From the NCBI GenBank assembly GCA_019459525.1, contig JAIBEY010000066.1, forward strand, positions 164,031 to 228,030: a stretch of DNA of 64,000 bases, given 5' to 3'. This DNA is from Prolixibacteraceae bacterium (lineage in GTDB: Bacteria > Bacteroidota > Bacteroidia > Bacteroidales > Prolixibacteraceae). Numbering within the stretch: the first letter of the stretch is position 1; every line of letters begins with the position of its first letter. The notes under the pieces were generated by a model. The model did not search any database. It was not told where the DNA came from and saw only the letters and a program-made list of their open reading frames with translations. Of the stretch, positions 19,661 through 27,438 are shown in pieces. The position numbers and the translations under genes were made by a program.

Positions 19661-20413
19661 TTATCGGATGGGAATATTTTTGGCCCGAAGATAGGCTTTC
19701 AAATCCGGTATCGCAATTTCCTTGTAGTGGAAAATACTGGCAGCCAAGCCGGCATCAGCTTTCCCTTCTGTAAACACATCCACAAAATGCTCCATGTTTC
19801 CGGCACCTCCTGAAGCAATAATCGGAATCCGTAGCATATCCGACATTTTCGCCAGTTCCTTGTTGGCAAAACCGGCCTTGGTTCCATCATGATTCATCGA
19901 GGTAAACAAGATTTCGCCAGCACCGCGACTTTCGCCTTCTTTCGCCCACGAAAACAATTCTTTTTCTGTCGGAATACGGCCACCATTGACCGTGACAGTC
20001 CAGTAATCGTTTTCTCCACGGGCATCGATGGCCAAAACCACAAACTGGCTACCGAAGTTTAATGCCAGATCGTCGATCAGTTTCGGGTTGCGAACTGCTG
20101 ATGAGTTGATGCTGATTTTATCGGCACCTGCACTCAACAGAGCATCTGCATCTTTCAATTCGCTGATTCCGCCACCAACGGTAAACGGGATGTTGATTTC
20201 GCGGGCAATGCGCTTCACAAGTTCAACAAAGGTTTTACGTCCTTCGTGGGTGGCCGTGATGTCGAGGAAAACCAATTCGTCGGCTCCCTGTTCGGCATAA
20301 AGCGCGCCCAGTTCAACCGGGTCGCCCACGCTTTTAATATTTACAAAGTTGATGCCCTTCACGGTCTGACCGTCTTTAATATCAAGGCAAGGTATGATTC
20401 GTTTTGCTAGCAT
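19661..20413 (-). CDS. hisF: Imidazole glycerol phosphate synthase cyclase subunit HisF
   Basis: HisF is the (beta/alpha)8-barrel lyase subunit that, with HisH, makes IGP and AICAR from PRFAR. It is 250 residues long and starts [15 protein letters not shown] with the catalytic Asp11. Other landmarks are the GGGI phosphate loop ([10 protein letters not shown]), VVLAIDARG with the second catalytic Asp near residue 130, and [13 protein letters not shown] near the C-terminus. Its partner hisH lies 3.2 kb upstream, separated by hisA and several accessory genes. Confidence 0.97.
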   Translation of the reverse strand: MLAKRIIPCLDIKDGQTVKGINFVNIKSVGDPVELGALYAEQGADELVFLDITATHEGRKTFVELVKRIAREINIPFTVGGGISELKDADALLSAGADKISINSSAVRNPKLIDDLALNFGSQFVVLAIDARGENDYWTVTVNGGRIPTEKELFSWAKEGESRGAGEILFTSMNHDGTKAGFANKELAKMSDMLRIPIIASGGAGNMEHFVDVFTEGKADAGLAASIFHYKEIAIPDLKAYLRAKNIPIR

Positions 20414-20479
20414 TCTTATTTAGTTTCAAATTCCAAGTTCCAGGTTTAGTAAAAATCCAGTAGAACGATTTAAGTTGAA

Positions 20480-21022
20480 TTAATACTTAATTTTTATTTT
20501 TTTATTCAGTCTTTTGTCCTTTTCATATAAAAAGCGGTCAGCCTCAGCAAATTTTACCCCACTAGAAAGACAGAATACTTTAACTTTTTCGAGGTAATCA
20601 AGGTAGATTTCAATATTTTCTTCCACTTTTTTAACAGATAATTTGAGTTCTTCACCCACAAGAATCCGATATGCCCGTTGATCAATAATTTGATAAATAT
20701 TCGGATTTCTAAACCTCAAAATAGTCGAAGCCATTGGAATTCCGATTCCCGATATTTTCAAAAGAGCAGTCAAAACCTTTCTTGTTTTTTCTTTATCAAT
20801 AATTTCATCAGATGGTAAAATACTATTAACAAGCTGGATTGCTTCTTCATCAACTTTTGCATATCGGTTAATTTTCCAAAGAACAATCTTATTGATCAAA
20901 TTTTGATCAATATCTCCATTAAAAGAATCAAGTTCTTCGGTAAGTTCAACTTGATAGCTGTAATCTTCATCAGAAAGATTGAATTCAGGACTGTTAATTG
21001 TTTTAACGTGAGTGTCTGTCAT
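20480..21022 (-). CDS. Small HhH-GPD-like hypothetical protein (third gene of SatD cassette)
   Basis: The 180-residue protein has a central segment SGIGIPMASTILRF followed by NPNIYQIIDQRAYRIL. This looks like the helix-hairpin-helix and catalytic-Asp region of HhH-GPD DNA glycosylases (pattern GxGxxxAsxil..P....iD.Ra.R). Flanking residues are helical and charged, with an unusually acidic N-terminus. No iron-sulfur cysteines are present. DNA base excision or DNA binding is an inference; the protein is shorter than true glycosylases (~210 and more). It starts four bases after the DUF3307 stop, so it is translationally linked to that gene. Confidence 0.6.
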   Translation of the reverse strand: MTDTHVKTINSPEFNLSDEDYSYQVELTEELDSFNGDIDQNLINKIVLWKINRYAKVDEEAIQLVNSILPSDEIIDKEKTRKVLTALLKISGIGIPMASTILRFRNPNIYQIIDQRAYRILVGEELKLSVKKVEENIEIYLDYLEKVKVFCLSSGVKFAEADRFLYEKDKRLNKKIKIKY

Positions 21023-21026
21023 TATT

Positions 21027-21716
21027 TCAATTTATTATTGTTTTTATCCCCAACCCTACCACAATCGCCGAAGTAAACGACACAAGCGTTCCCAATAAAA
21101 AGTACTCGGCTTTTTGATTTCCTTCGTGTTGTATTTCGCTAAAACGGAAAACGGATTTGGCGGCCACCAAAAATCCAATGGACTGAATCTGTCCGGTAGT
21201 TACAAATATTACAATGAGTATTCGTTCAAATATTCCAATCCATGCAGAGGCGTTCAATTGGACGGTGTTACTTTCTGCCTTGGTGACTGATTTTAAAAAC
21301 ATTCCGGTCAAAATTCCCAGCGGATTGGTTATCAGGATAAACCCGCATGCATAAATCCACAAGTGAACAAAACTTTCAGGAATGGTAATTTCGGTGAAGA
21401 ATGTAGCCAATATCCAAAGTATGCCGATGTGCAAAAACTGATCAGTCACAAAAAACCACATGGTTTGTTTTACTTTCGATTTTACGACATCAATCAGGTA
21501 GTGCGTTAAAAAGATAACCGGCACAAACCACCAAAGTGTTAATTGTAAAGTGAATACTACCGGAAGTACAGACGCAATTAAGGTATGAAGGATCAATTTT
21601 TTCGATTTCCAGCCATTTTCTTTCTTATGCGAGACCCAGCTTGACGGTTGCAACCAAAAATCGGCGACCAAATGACCTGCAAGCATTGGAAAAAATAAGC
21701 TAATCATTGTATCCAT
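21027..21716 (-). CDS. DUF3307 family integral membrane protein
   Basis: The 229-residue protein is mostly hydrophobic with about six or seven membrane segments. Its N-terminus (LAGHLVADFWLQPSSWVSHK) and LILHTLIASV, THYLIDVVKS and VTDQFLHI motifs match the DUF3307 family, in which conserved His and Asp residues lie at membrane borders. The function is unknown. Its first 17 bases overlap the end of the SatD-like gene, showing tight coupling. This SatD-DUF3307 pairing is, from memory, recurrent in other bacteria. Confidence 0.8.
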   Translation of the reverse strand: MDTMISLFFPMLAGHLVADFWLQPSSWVSHKKENGWKSKKLILHTLIASVLPVVFTLQLTLWWFVPVIFLTHYLIDVVKSKVKQTMWFFVTDQFLHIGILWILATFFTEITIPESFVHLWIYACGFILITNPLGILTGMFLKSVTKAESNTVQLNASAWIGIFERILIVIFVTTGQIQSIGFLVAAKSVFRFSEIQHEGNQKAEYFLLGTLVSFTSAIVVGLGIKTIIN

Positions 21717-22335
21717 AATTTTGATTAATCAGGGTTTTATATCGCTTCATAAATCTATCAATGACTTGCCAGTTAGCTGTTTTAAGCGATTTGCTTACAG
21801 CCGGCTGACTAACATCTATACTATTTGCAATTCCAGCCTGATCCAATCCCTGCATTTTATAATAGATAATGTTAGATTGAATTTTCGTAAAGCCGTTAAT
21901 AATTACGTCGGCGAAATAACAATATGTTTCCAGTTCGTCATTCAATAACGTATTTTCAGTCTGAATCAATAGGTTTAATTTTTTTTCTTTCAATTGGTCG
22001 AGATTTTTGCCTGAAATTTCAAACGCTGAACCTGTTGAAAACAAAACATTTTCATTTAAAGTTGCAACCTGCCCAATTCCAACAGAAACACGTACGTCAT
22101 TTTTTTCATGAATCCGCTTCATCTCAATTCGAATTTTGACAGCGATTTCAAGTGCATCAGCCGGTTTTGTTGCCAATTGGAAACTGTCGCCTCGGTAAAA
22201 TTGAGGACGTATAAGAATCCCTTTTTCTGCTGAAGATTCTATTGTCAGCTGATAATTCTTTAATTCATCTGCGGACAACAGTGACGAATCAATGATATCG
22301 CAAGTAAGTACCGCTATTTCTTCATTTAGTTTCAT
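21700..22335 (-). CDS. SatD-family protein with C-terminal helix-turn-helix
   Basis: In this 211-residue protein the N-terminal ~140 residues resemble the SatD family and also the core of class III nucleotide cyclases. AVLTCDIIDSS matches the cyclase DIxxS metal strand (Asp13, Asp16), YRGDSFQLA the second metal motif (Gly49-Asp50), and VRVSVGIGQV the later strand. The C-terminal ~45 residues form an HTH (GLDQAGIANSIDVSQPAVSKSLK). It is therefore a candidate one-component sensor-regulator. Whether it makes any cyclic nucleotide is unproven. It is the first gene of a three-gene cassette, and the repeated motif upstream suggests autoregulation. Confidence 0.72.
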   Translation of the reverse strand: MKLNEEIAVLTCDIIDSSLLSADELKNYQLTIESSAEKGILIRPQFYRGDSFQLATKPADALEIAVKIRIEMKRIHEKNDVRVSVGIGQVATLNENVLFSTGSAFEISGKNLDQLKEKKLNLLIQTENTLLNDELETYCYFADVIINGFTKIQSNIIYYKMQGLDQAGIANSIDVSQPAVSKSLKTANWQVIDRFMKRYKTLINQNYGYND

Positions 22336-22342
22336 GGCTCAA

Positions 22343-22420
22343 ATATAACCCAAATTGGTTAATCATCCAAATATAACCTAAAAAAGCTATATTTTAAATT
22401 ATAAATTATTTAGGTTATAT
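22343..22420. promoter_or_regulatory. Triple ATATAACCYAAA motif upstream of the SatD gene
   Basis: Three copies of a 12-base motif lie here: ATATAACCCAAA at 22343-22354, ATATAACCTAAA at 22371-22382, and the exact inverse TTTAGGTTATAT at 22409-22420. The last copy lies inside the 3' end of hisA. On the minus strand the first two create TATATTTG, a -7 box, so regulator and polymerase sites would overlap. It is a candidate operator for the SatD HTH. Confidence 0.55.
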
Positions 22421-23130
22421 ATTTTAATTTCTTCCATACTAATTCTTCCTTCATAAATCGCTTTTCCGGTAATTACTCCTGGAATACCCATTTCGTCAAG
22501 TTCATAAATATCTTTCATGGTGGCAATTCCGCCACTGGCAATGAGTCCGAGTTTAGGGAATTGAGTCATTATTTCTTTGTACAAATCGATGCTTGGGCCG
22601 GTCAACATGCCATCGCGGGCAATGTCCGTAGAAATAACCTGTCGGATACCTTTGTTGGTATAGCTTTCGATGAAATCCAAAATCGAAAGTTCAGAAACTT
22701 CCTGCCAGCCGCTCACGGCAATCATTTTGTCTTTGGCATCAGCACCGAGAATAATTTTCTCTGCACCATAAGTTTCAATCCAATGCAAAAAAGTTTCGCG
22801 GTCTTTTACAGCTATGCTTCCGCCGGTAACCATTTGTGCTCCACACTCAAATGCAATGCGCAGGTCATCATCCGATTTTAATCCGCCACCAAAATCGATA
22901 ACTAGATTGGTTTTTGAGGCAATCGTTTCAAGCACTTTATAGTTGACAATGTGTTTGGCTTTTGCACCATCCAAATCGACCAGATGCAAACGGGTGATTC
23001 CGGCATCTTCGAACATTTTAGCCACTTCGAGCGGATTCTCGTTATAAACCGTTTTCTGGTTGTAATCGCCTTGTGACAGGCGAACGCATTTCGCATCGAT
23101 TAAATCAATGGCAGGTATAATTGTGATCAT
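22399..23130 (-). CDS. hisA: Phosphoribosylformimino-AICAR ribotide isomerase HisA
   Basis: HisA is the (beta/alpha)8-barrel isomerase converting ProFAR to PRFAR. At 243 residues it is of normal length. Diagnostic segments are [23 protein letters not shown] with catalytic Asp8, the phosphate loop [20 protein letters not shown] with the second catalytic Asp, and [13 protein letters not shown]. It lies 18 bases from the repeat element that separates it from hisH. Confidence 0.96.
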   Translation of the reverse strand: MITIIPAIDLIDAKCVRLSQGDYNQKTVYNENPLEVAKMFEDAGITRLHLVDLDGAKAKHIVNYKVLETIASKTNLVIDFGGGLKSDDDLRIAFECGAQMVTGGSIAVKDRETFLHWIETYGAEKIILGADAKDKMIAVSGWQEVSELSILDFIESYTNKGIRQVISTDIARDGMLTGPSIDLYKEIMTQFPKLGLIASGGIATMKDIYELDEMGIPGVITGKAIYEGRISMEEIKIYNLNNL

Positions 23131-23133
23131 TTT

Positions 23134-23157
23134 AATTAACGATTAGAGATTAACGAT
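23134..23157 (-). repeat. 24-base repeat copy shared with 59955
   Basis: A 24-base string reading AATTAACGATTAGAG and then ATTAACGAT is identical, base for base, to 59955-59978. It overlaps the outer edge of the element carrying the four-helix-bundle gene. Confidence 0.7.
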
Positions 23158-23655
23158 TGAGGATTAACGATCTTAGAAGAACCCGGTTGGATGTTGATCA
23201 TGAGAAATTTGATTAAAGATTGAGAATTAACGATCTCACTTTGGAGGTAGGGTACCTTGCTTTCGTTTACTTGTTTCGATGCTCTTTACAAAAATTGAAA
23301 TAAGCTCGTTACTTTCAGTCTTCAAACTATACACCAGTTGCTGATCAGCATGAAGGTTTGCACCATCAATAATCCTTAGATTAATAAACGTTTCCCGAAC
23401 TTCCTTAAGACATATACCAAGTTTGTGTACAAAGTCTCTCCCAGATTCAGCACTTTGTGCTTCGCCATAATTTAGGGCTGTTGATGAACTGGATCGAACA
23501 ATTTGCTCTGCCAGATTTCTACCTCCAATTGATGGCTTAATACCATCCGACAATTTGATAATATTAACAGCAAAGACAATGAGCCTTTCTTCTAATTCCC
23601 GTGGTGTCATATTTAAAATCTAAAATCGTTGATCGTTAATCTTCAATCGTTAATC
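23148..23655 (-). mobile_element. Inverted-repeat-bounded element carrying a four-helix-bundle gene
   Basis: The ends at 23148-23172 and 23631-23655 are 25-base inverted repeats with one mismatch (GATTAACGATTGA-type). A further copy in the left orientation lies at 23211-23235 with two mismatches, directly abutting the gene's stop codon. The 508-base unit sits between hisH and hisA and contains nothing but the four-helix-bundle gene, in the operon direction. In RNA the two ends would pair and loop out the gene, like the intervening sequences of some 23S rRNAs. Mobility is inference. Confidence 0.55.
23236..23610 (-). CDS. Four-helix-bundle (S23/IVP-like) protein
   Basis: This 124-residue all-helical protein matches the four-helix-bundle family typified by the protein encoded in 23S rRNA intervening sequences and by Avd of diversity-generating retroelements. 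Visible landmarks are NLAEQIVRSSSSTALNYGEAQ, EVRETFINLRII and the C-terminal ELISIFVKSIETSK. By family knowledge members are basic, form pentamers and may bind nucleic acid, but no activity is established. No reverse transcriptase or variable repeat occurs here, so the Avd role is unlikely. It is bracketed by 25-base inverted repeats. Confidence 0.85.
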   Translation of the reverse strand: MTPRELEERLIVFAVNIIKLSDGIKPSIGGRNLAEQIVRSSSSTALNYGEAQSAESGRDFVHKLGICLKEVRETFINLRIIDGANLHADQQLVYSLKTESNELISIFVKSIETSKRKQGTLPPK

Positions 23656-23659
23656 AGTT

Positions 23660-24259
23660 TCACAACTTCAAGAAATTTTCCAATATCCTTGCGCCAACGG
23701 TACCACTTTTTTCAGGGTGAAACTGGGTGGCGTAAAAATTATCGCGGTGCAGGGCTGCGCTAAAGGGATTGATGTAATTGCAAACGGCAGCAGTGTGTTC
23801 GCCAACAGCGGCATAATACGAATGCACAAAATAAACATATTGCTGGTCGAGTGACGGATCAAAAATACCACTCTTTAATTGGCTAATACTATTCCAGCCC
23901 ATATGCGGAACTTTAGTTACAAACTCCATCCCTGGTTCAGGAATGAATCGTTTAACCTGTTCATCGAAAATACCCAAACAGGGGGTATCGTTTTCTTCGG
24001 AATAGCTGCACATGAGTTGTAATCCGAGACAAATTCCAAGAACCGGCTGAGTCAATTTTGGAATTAATTGATCCAAACCTTCCTTTTTCAGGTAAGCCAT
24101 CGTGGTGCTAGCCTCTCCCACTCCGGGAAAAATAACTTTATCGGCAGCTTTAATTTTTTCGTGATCGCCTGTAATTTCGGCATTCACACCTAACCGCTGC
24201 AAAGCATTATTTACCGATTCGATATTTCCGGCGTTGTATTTGATAATGACGATATTCAT
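23660..24259 (-). CDS. hisH: Imidazole glycerol phosphate synthase glutamine amidotransferase subunit HisH
   Basis: HisH hydrolyses glutamine and channels ammonia to HisF. The 199-residue class I amidotransferase has the nucleophile elbow LGICLGLQLM (Cys near residue 77) and the His-Glu pair in ATQFHPEKSG. The opening IVIIKYNAGN and VIFPGVGEAS are also typical. It starts 82 bases from a tRNA gene on the other strand. Its stop is five bases from the inverted-repeat element. Confidence 0.96.
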   Translation of the reverse strand: MNIVIIKYNAGNIESVNNALQRLGVNAEITGDHEKIKAADKVIFPGVGEASTTMAYLKKEGLDQLIPKLTQPVLGICLGLQLMCSYSEENDTPCLGIFDEQVKRFIPEPGMEFVTKVPHMGWNSISQLKSGIFDPSLDQQYVYFVHSYYAAVGEHTAAVCNYINPFSAALHRDNFYATQFHPEKSGTVGARILENFLKL

Positions 24260-24341
24260 ATTGAAAAATCTAATTTTTCGAAGCCTTTCGGAGACAACGA
24301 AAGCTAAGTTGTTGTAATTTTATTCGTTGTAATCGCATCAG

Positions 24342-24412
24342 GCGCGTTCTTCTAACGGTTAGGAAACCGGTTTCTCAATCCGGAGATGGCAGTTCGATTC
24401 TGCTACGCGCTA
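24342..24412 (+). tRNA. tRNA-Glu (anticodon CTC)
   Basis: A cloverleaf can be folded by hand. Acceptor GGCGCGT pairs with ACGCGCT (one G-T pair). The D-stem is TTCT/GGAA with a 7-base loop containing GG. The anticodon stem is CCGGT/TCCGG with loop TTCTCAA, giving anticodon CTC (Glu, reads GAG). The T-stem is GGCAG/CTGCT with loop TTCGATT. The discriminator is A and CCA is not encoded. A T-T mismatch at the base of the anticodon loop is unusual. It lies between hisH and a TlpA-like gene, antisense to the his operon. Confidence 0.82.
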
Positions 24413-24418
24413 CAACTA

Positions 24419-24955
24419 CTATTTCAGCAAATCTGCAATCACCGATTTCATTTCAGCAAATTCCTCTTCTTTATAAAGTCGGGTCATATAAACGATTTTC
24501 CCGGCTTTATCGATAATAACATTTCGGGTAACGCCTGCACCTTTTTCAGCAAACCGATAAAAAATACCGCCTTTCGGATCAAGCGCCAACGGATAAGTTA
24601 CCGGAATCTGTTTGGCAAACTCTTTTACCTTTTCAACCGGCTCGTCTAAATCGATTCCGAATAAAGCAAAGTTTTTATCGGTTTTGTATTTATTCCATAT
24701 GTCGGTTTCAATATGCGGCATTTCTTTTCGGCAGACACCGCACCAACTGGCAGTAAACTGAAGCATAATAACTTTGCCTTTCAAATCAGCTATTTTGATA
24801 GTTTTACCATCCGTCGTGGTCATCGAGAAATCGGGAACTTGTTGACCAATTTTTACCAGATAACCGTAATCTGCCGGAATTTCCTTTTGGACCGTTTGAG
24901 CCATAGCTCCTGAAAAGCTTAATCCCAGAACCAGAAGTAGAATGATTTTCTTCAT
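24419..24955 (-). CDS. TlpA-like exported thioredoxin-fold protein with atypical cis-Pro loop
   Basis: The 178-residue protein has a signal peptide (MKKIILLLVLGLSFSGAMAQ) and a WCGVC active site (Cys72, Cys75). The TlpA fold includes an ALDPKGGIFYRFA stretch. In place of the usual TP or IP cis-proline motif it reads GAGVTRNVIIDK, so the cis-proline appears replaced by Val. This would alter substrate binding. It sits 12 bases after purU, on the his transcript, without an obvious link to histidine synthesis. Its end is six bases from the antisense tRNA. Confidence 0.85.
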   Translation of the reverse strand: MKKIILLLVLGLSFSGAMAQTVQKEIPADYGYLVKIGQQVPDFSMTTTDGKTIKIADLKGKVIMLQFTASWCGVCRKEMPHIETDIWNKYKTDKNFALFGIDLDEPVEKVKEFAKQIPVTYPLALDPKGGIFYRFAEKGAGVTRNVIIDKAGKIVYMTRLYKEEEFAEMKSVIADLLK

Positions 24956-24966
24956 GATATATTGTT

Positions 24967-25839
24967 TTAACTGAAAACTACTGTGCGATTGTTATAAACC
25001 AGAATTTTCCGTTCGATGTGTTTATTTACAGCCTTCGAAAGAACGATTTTTTCCAGATCGCGACCTTTGGCAATCAAGTCGTTCACCGTGTCTTTGTGAC
25101 TCACATGCGCCACTTCCTGTTTGATAATTGGCCCGGCATCGAGTTCGGTTGTAACGTAATGGCTGGTGGCCCCAATAATCTTGACTCCGCGTTCGTAGGC
25201 TGCATGATAAGGTTTTGCCCCAACAAATGCCGGCAAGAACGAATGATGAATATTAATAATCCGATTCGGATAATGGGTGATAAAATCGTCGCTTATTATT
25301 TGCATGTATCGGGCAAGTACAATAAAATCGATCTTGTGCTTTTCCAGCAACGCAATCTCCTGAGCTTCCAGTTCTTCCTTGTTGTCCTTAGTCACCTGGA
25401 AAACATGGTAATCAATGTCAAACCGGCGGGCCACATCGGCCATATCGGGGTGATTGCTGATGATCAGTGGAATTTCTACACTCCATTCACCTGAAGTATA
25501 ACGAGCTAAAAGATCGAATAAGCAATGTGACATTTTTGAGACAAAAATAGCCATCCGCGGTTTTTCTTCCGAGAAATGAATTTCAAACGTCATCTGGTTC
25601 TTCTGTCCGATAAGGGTTGAAAAGTAGTCCGAAAGTTTTTCTTTGGGAATATTAAAATTGCTCAAATCCCATTCAACACGCATGTAAAACAGTTTTTCTT
25701 CCCGATCAACATGCTGATCAAGGTAGAGAATATTCCCGTTATTGGTATTGATAAATTCGGTTACCAGAGCCAAAAGTCCCTGCTTGTCGGGGCAGTGGAT
25801 CAGGAGAATTGCGGTCGATTTACTTTGATCTATTGTCAT
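24967..25839 (-). CDS. purU: Formyltetrahydrofolate deformylase PurU
   Basis: PurU hydrolyses 10-formyl-THF to formate and THF and balances the one-carbon pool. The 290-residue protein has an N-terminal ACT domain (LLIHCPDKQGLLALVTEF) and a C-terminal formyltransferase-like domain. Catalytic features are ARYMQIIS, INIHHSFLPAFVGAKPY (Asn-His) and GATSHYVTTELDAGPII (Asp). It lies within the his operon. One-carbon and purine metabolism share AICAR with histidine synthesis, so the placement may be functional, but that is inference. Confidence 0.94.
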   Translation of the reverse strand: MTIDQSKSTAILLIHCPDKQGLLALVTEFINTNNGNILYLDQHVDREEKLFYMRVEWDLSNFNIPKEKLSDYFSTLIGQKNQMTFEIHFSEEKPRMAIFVSKMSHCLFDLLARYTSGEWSVEIPLIISNHPDMADVARRFDIDYHVFQVTKDNKEELEAQEIALLEKHKIDFIVLARYMQIISDDFITHYPNRIINIHHSFLPAFVGAKPYHAAYERGVKIIGATSHYVTTELDAGPIIKQEVAHVSHKDTVNDLIAKGRDLEKIVLSKAVNKHIERKILVYNNRTVVFS

Positions 25840-25853
25840 ATTGATAGTTGTTT

Positions 25854-26296
25854 ACCACAGAGAACACGGAGTAGATCACAGAGTTCTCAGAGTTTTATTA
25901 GTTATTAACTACTCGCTTAATTCCTTTTATTAATTGGGTAACATTAAAATTTATAAGTAATCCGACTTCACATTCTGACAATTTCAGGTAAGTCAGCATT
26001 TGAGCTAAATGAATGTTAGTTAATGTTTCGACTGCTTTAAGTTCGGCAATTACCCTATTTTCAACAAATAAATCCAATCGATAGCCACATTCCAATTCAA
26101 TTTCTTCATAAATAACCGGTAGCGGTTTTTCTTTTTCGACTTTCAGTCCTGATTTTTTCAATTCATAAAACAGACATTGTTGATAAGCAGACTCCAATAA
26201 CCCAGAACCTAGTGCTGAATGAACTTTAATCGCACATCCAATTATAGTTTCTGTTATTTGATTTACTGAAAGCATTTTCTCTGTGATCTCTGTGGT
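25854..26296 (-). mobile_element. Inverted-repeat-bounded element carrying a GxxExxY gene (copy 1)
   Basis: The ends are ACCACAGAGAACACGGAG (25854-25871) and the inverse of ACCACAGAGATCACAGAG (26279-26296), matching at 16 of 18 positions. The 443-base unit contains only the GxxExxY gene, whose ATG is three bases inside the right end. It lies between hisB and purU, in the operon direction. The same ACCACAG/CTGTGGT ends recur at 27439, 28582, 56151 and 56657. Mobility is inferred from this recurrence. Confidence 0.55.
25898..26275 (-). CDS. GxxExxY-family PD-(D/E)xK-like protein (copy 1)
   Basis: The 125-residue protein has the GLLESAY motif (Gly25, Glu28, Tyr31) that names this family. It also has a nuclease-type core, GYRLDLFVENRVIAELKAV, in which Asp68, Glu78 and Lys80 fit the PD-(D/E)xK pattern. 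The family is common in Bacteroidota and has no established function. The open frame extends 47 codons further upstream into hisB, but the ATG at 26275 coincides with the inner edge of the terminal repeat and gives the usual length. It is about half identical by eye to the copy at 56234. Confidence 0.85.
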   Translation of the reverse strand: MLSVNQITETIIGCAIKVHSALGSGLLESAYQQCLFYELKKSGLKVEKEKPLPVIYEEIELECGYRLDLFVENRVIAELKAVETLTNIHLAQMLTYLKLSECEVGLLINFNVTQLIKGIKRVVNN

Positions 26297-26303
26297 TAAA
26301 AAA

Positions 26304-27425
26304 TTACAGCGTTCCTTTTGTTGTTGGCAGTTCGAAATTAAAAACATCTTTCCGGATAGCCATTTTAATTGCTCTTGCCAAGGCTTTAAAAATGCCTTCA
26401 ATTTTATGGTGCTCATTCGTTCCTTCGGCCTTAATATTCAGGTTCGAAAGCGAAGTATCGGAAAACGATTTGAAAAAATGAAAGAACATCTCGGTTGGCA
26501 TATCACCAACTTTTTCACGTAGAAAATCAGCCTTCCAGACAATCCACGGACGACCGCCAAAATCGATAGCTACCTGGGCTAAACAATCATCCATCGGCAG
26601 GCAATAGCCATATCGTTCCACGCCACGTTTGTCGCCCAAAGCAAGCCTGAAAGCTTCACCCAGAGCCAAACCAGTATCCTCAATCGTGTGGTGTTCATCC
26701 ACATTCAAATCGCCATCAACCTGTATGGTCAGATTTACTCCTGAATGACGGGCAATCTGGTCGAGCATGTGATCGAAAAATCCAAGTCCGGTATTGATAT
26801 TTCCTTTTCCGGTTCCATCCAGATTCAATTCAACCCTGATTTTGGTTTCCTTGGTGTTGCGAACAACGGTGCCCGTGCGATCAGGAGAAGCAACTTTTGC
26901 ATATATTTCGTCCCAATCGTTGGTAATCAAAGCACAAAATTCGGCCAATCCTTTCTCCTGAAGTTCGTTTTTCAACGAGCCATCGTTAATCAGTATCCCT
27001 TTTGAACCAAGGTTTTTAGCCAGTTGAATATCAGTCAGCCGGTCGCCAATTACGAAGCTATTGCTCAAATCGTAACTGCCATCCATGTATTTGCCCAGCA
27101 TCCCGGTACCTGGTTTTCGGTTTGGCGAATTGTCGTGAGGGAAATGCCGGTCGATAAATATATCATCAAAAACAACTCCTTCTTTTGCAAAGGCATTCAG
27201 AACTTTGTTGTGTACCGGCCAAAATGTTTCCTCCGGGAATCTGTCAGTACCCAGTCCATCCTGATTGGTTACCATCACCAATTCGTACGACAGGTTTTTA
27301 GCAATAAAATGCATGTTCCTGAAAACCTTCGGAAGATATTCCAACTTTTCGAGCGAATCAATTTGCTCATCTTCGGTTTCAAAAATCAGAGTTCCGTCGC
27401 GGTCGATAAATAATGCTTTCTTCAT
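26304..27425 (-). CDS. hisB: Bifunctional histidinol-phosphatase / imidazoleglycerol-phosphate dehydratase
   Basis: This fused enzyme performs two late steps of histidine synthesis. Residues ~1-165 are a HAD-type phosphatase (FIDRDGTLI nucleophile motif, [19 protein letters not shown]). Residues ~175-373 are IGP dehydratase with two Mn-binding repeats ([10 protein letters not shown] and NEHHKIEG), plus GLGFFDHML. The ATG at 27425 is used because the extra 19 upstream codons fall in a palindromic repeat. An ACCACAG element lies on each side of the gene. Confidence 0.95.
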   Translation of the reverse strand: MKKALFIDRDGTLIFETEDEQIDSLEKLEYLPKVFRNMHFIAKNLSYELVMVTNQDGLGTDRFPEETFWPVHNKVLNAFAKEGVVFDDIFIDRHFPHDNSPNRKPGTGMLGKYMDGSYDLSNSFVIGDRLTDIQLAKNLGSKGILINDGSLKNELQEKGLAEFCALITNDWDEIYAKVASPDRTGTVVRNTKETKIRVELNLDGTGKGNINTGLGFFDHMLDQIARHSGVNLTIQVDGDLNVDEHHTIEDTGLALGEAFRLALGDKRGVERYGYCLPMDDCLAQVAIDFGGRPWIVWKADFLREKVGDMPTEMFFHFFKSFSDTSLSNLNIKAEGTNEHHKIEGIFKALARAIKMAIRKDVFNFELPTTKGTL

Positions 27426-27438
27426 AAAAAACTTTTTT

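Noticed and set aside
22410..22420. TTAGGTTATAT in hisA as a stand-alone terminator arm
   Set aside because: There is no G+C-rich stem or T tract; its exact pairing with 22371-22381 and the nearby third copy fit an operator better.
23131..23240. CRISPR-like array near hisA
   Set aside because: The repeats are short, A+T-rich and inverted or unevenly spaced, with no regular spacers and no cas genes.
26276..26416. 47-codon extension of the GxxExxY frame into hisB
   Set aside because: It overlaps the end of hisB, and the family start coincides with ATG 26275 next to the terminal repeat.
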